A stretch of 6,752 nt of DNA from Acidobacteriota bacterium. Its GTDB lineage: Bacteria; Acidobacteriota; Terriglobia; Acidiferrales; UBA7541. Shown piece after piece: positions 6,460 to 6,752 of the stretch; positions within the stretch are counted from its first letter, which is position 1; each line of letters begins with the position of its first letter. The notes under the pieces are model-generated. The model was not told the DNA's origin. It did no database searches and saw nothing but the letters and a program-made list of their open reading frames with translations. A program made the translations under genes and the position numbers. Location: NCBI GenBank assembly GCA_003131985.1, contig PKWH01000355.1:6144-12895 (forward strand). Direction: 5' to 3'.

Positions 6460-6752
6460 ATGCAGACGCAGACGAATTCAAGTGTCGCTATCTTGGATGA
6501 TTCGCGGTTCGGGGACTCCCGGACTTCTGGAATACTTCTACGCTGCAACGGCCTTCGAAAGAGCTTCCGTTCCGGCACGCAAGAAATCACTCCGATTGAC
6601 GGACTTGATTTTTCGATCGAGCGCGGCGAGACAATTTCAATCGTAGGGCCTTCAGGAACGGGAAAGAGTACGCTGCTCCACATGCTTGCTGCGCTGGACA
6701 CTCCAACGAGCGGTACAGTATACTTCGGCGGGAATTCGCTCCAGTCTTTTTC
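6460..6752 (+). CDS. lolD: LolD-type ABC transporter ATP-binding protein (5' part, cut by window end)
   Basis: 97 complete codons are visible and the frame is open at the edge. It would hydrolyse ATP on the cytoplasmic face to power the adjacent LolC/E-type permease. The nucleotide-binding domain begins near residue 26 (LLRCNGLRKSF), with an aromatic A-loop residue at F36. Walker A is GPSGTGKST at 63-71 (Lys69), followed by LLHMLAALDTPTSGTVYF, the wording typical of LolD/MacB ATPases. Q-loop, signature and Walker B lie outside the window. ATG 6460 is the first start after an in-frame TAG at 6442-6444, but only a weak GAAGA precedes it. About 24 polar residues before the domain are longer than usual for LolD, so a later start (for example TTG 6493) is possible. 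It is separated from the permease by 217 bp, so a separate promoter may exist. Confidence 0.88.
   Translation, partial: MQTQTNSSVAILDDSRFGDSRTSGILLRCNGLRKSFRSGTQEITPIDGLDFSIERGETISIVGPSGTGKSTLLHMLAALDTPTSGTVYFGGNSLQSF

Overview
The window reads as a chromosomal segment of a moderately GC-rich, double-membraned bacterium. The best guess is an acidobacterium. This rests on the style of the ECF sigma factor (GNSKSQLHKAR in its region 4), on the ECF sigma / zinc-finger anti-sigma / DUF4097 cassette, and on lysS being followed by a LolC/E-type permease and a LolD-type ATPase. The phylum is an inference from familiarity, not a database result. There is no phage, transposon, CRISPR, rRNA or tRNA signal.

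Left half, all on the minus strand. A compact three-gene cassette runs sigma factor (ATG 2240, or GTG 2264) -> anti-sigma factor -> exported DUF4097 protein, ending at 53. The genes are 5 nt apart and then overlap by 4 nt (ATGA), so they are almost certainly co-transcribed and the last two translationally coupled. The expected logic is that the membrane anti-sigma factor holds the ECF sigma until an envelope signal arrives; the exported protein is either an output or a sensor partner. Upstream of the cassette is about 326 bp without a convincing gene, holding a perfect 8-bp inverted repeat close to the sigma start. Before that lies a 238-residue protein of unknown function (2567-3283, minus).

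Centre. A 149-bp divergent intergenic region separates the unknown gene from lysS. It carries two good promoters: an extended -10 (TGGTATAAT) facing left, and TTGACG-N18-TATACT facing right.

Right half, plus strand. lysS (lysyl-tRNA synthetase, TTG start) overlaps by 4 nt a LolC/LolE-type permease. After a 217-bp spacer comes the 5' end of a LolD-type ATPase, cut by the window edge. Permease and ATPase would together form an inner-membrane lipoprotein-release transporter.

Most of the window is ordinary housekeeping and envelope-stress material. The points most worth a second look are the unknown divergent gene, the sigma leader hairpin, the tight fusion of lysS to the Lol permease, and the long, possibly regulated or coding spacer before lolD. 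I see no clear sign of an undescribed multi-gene system.
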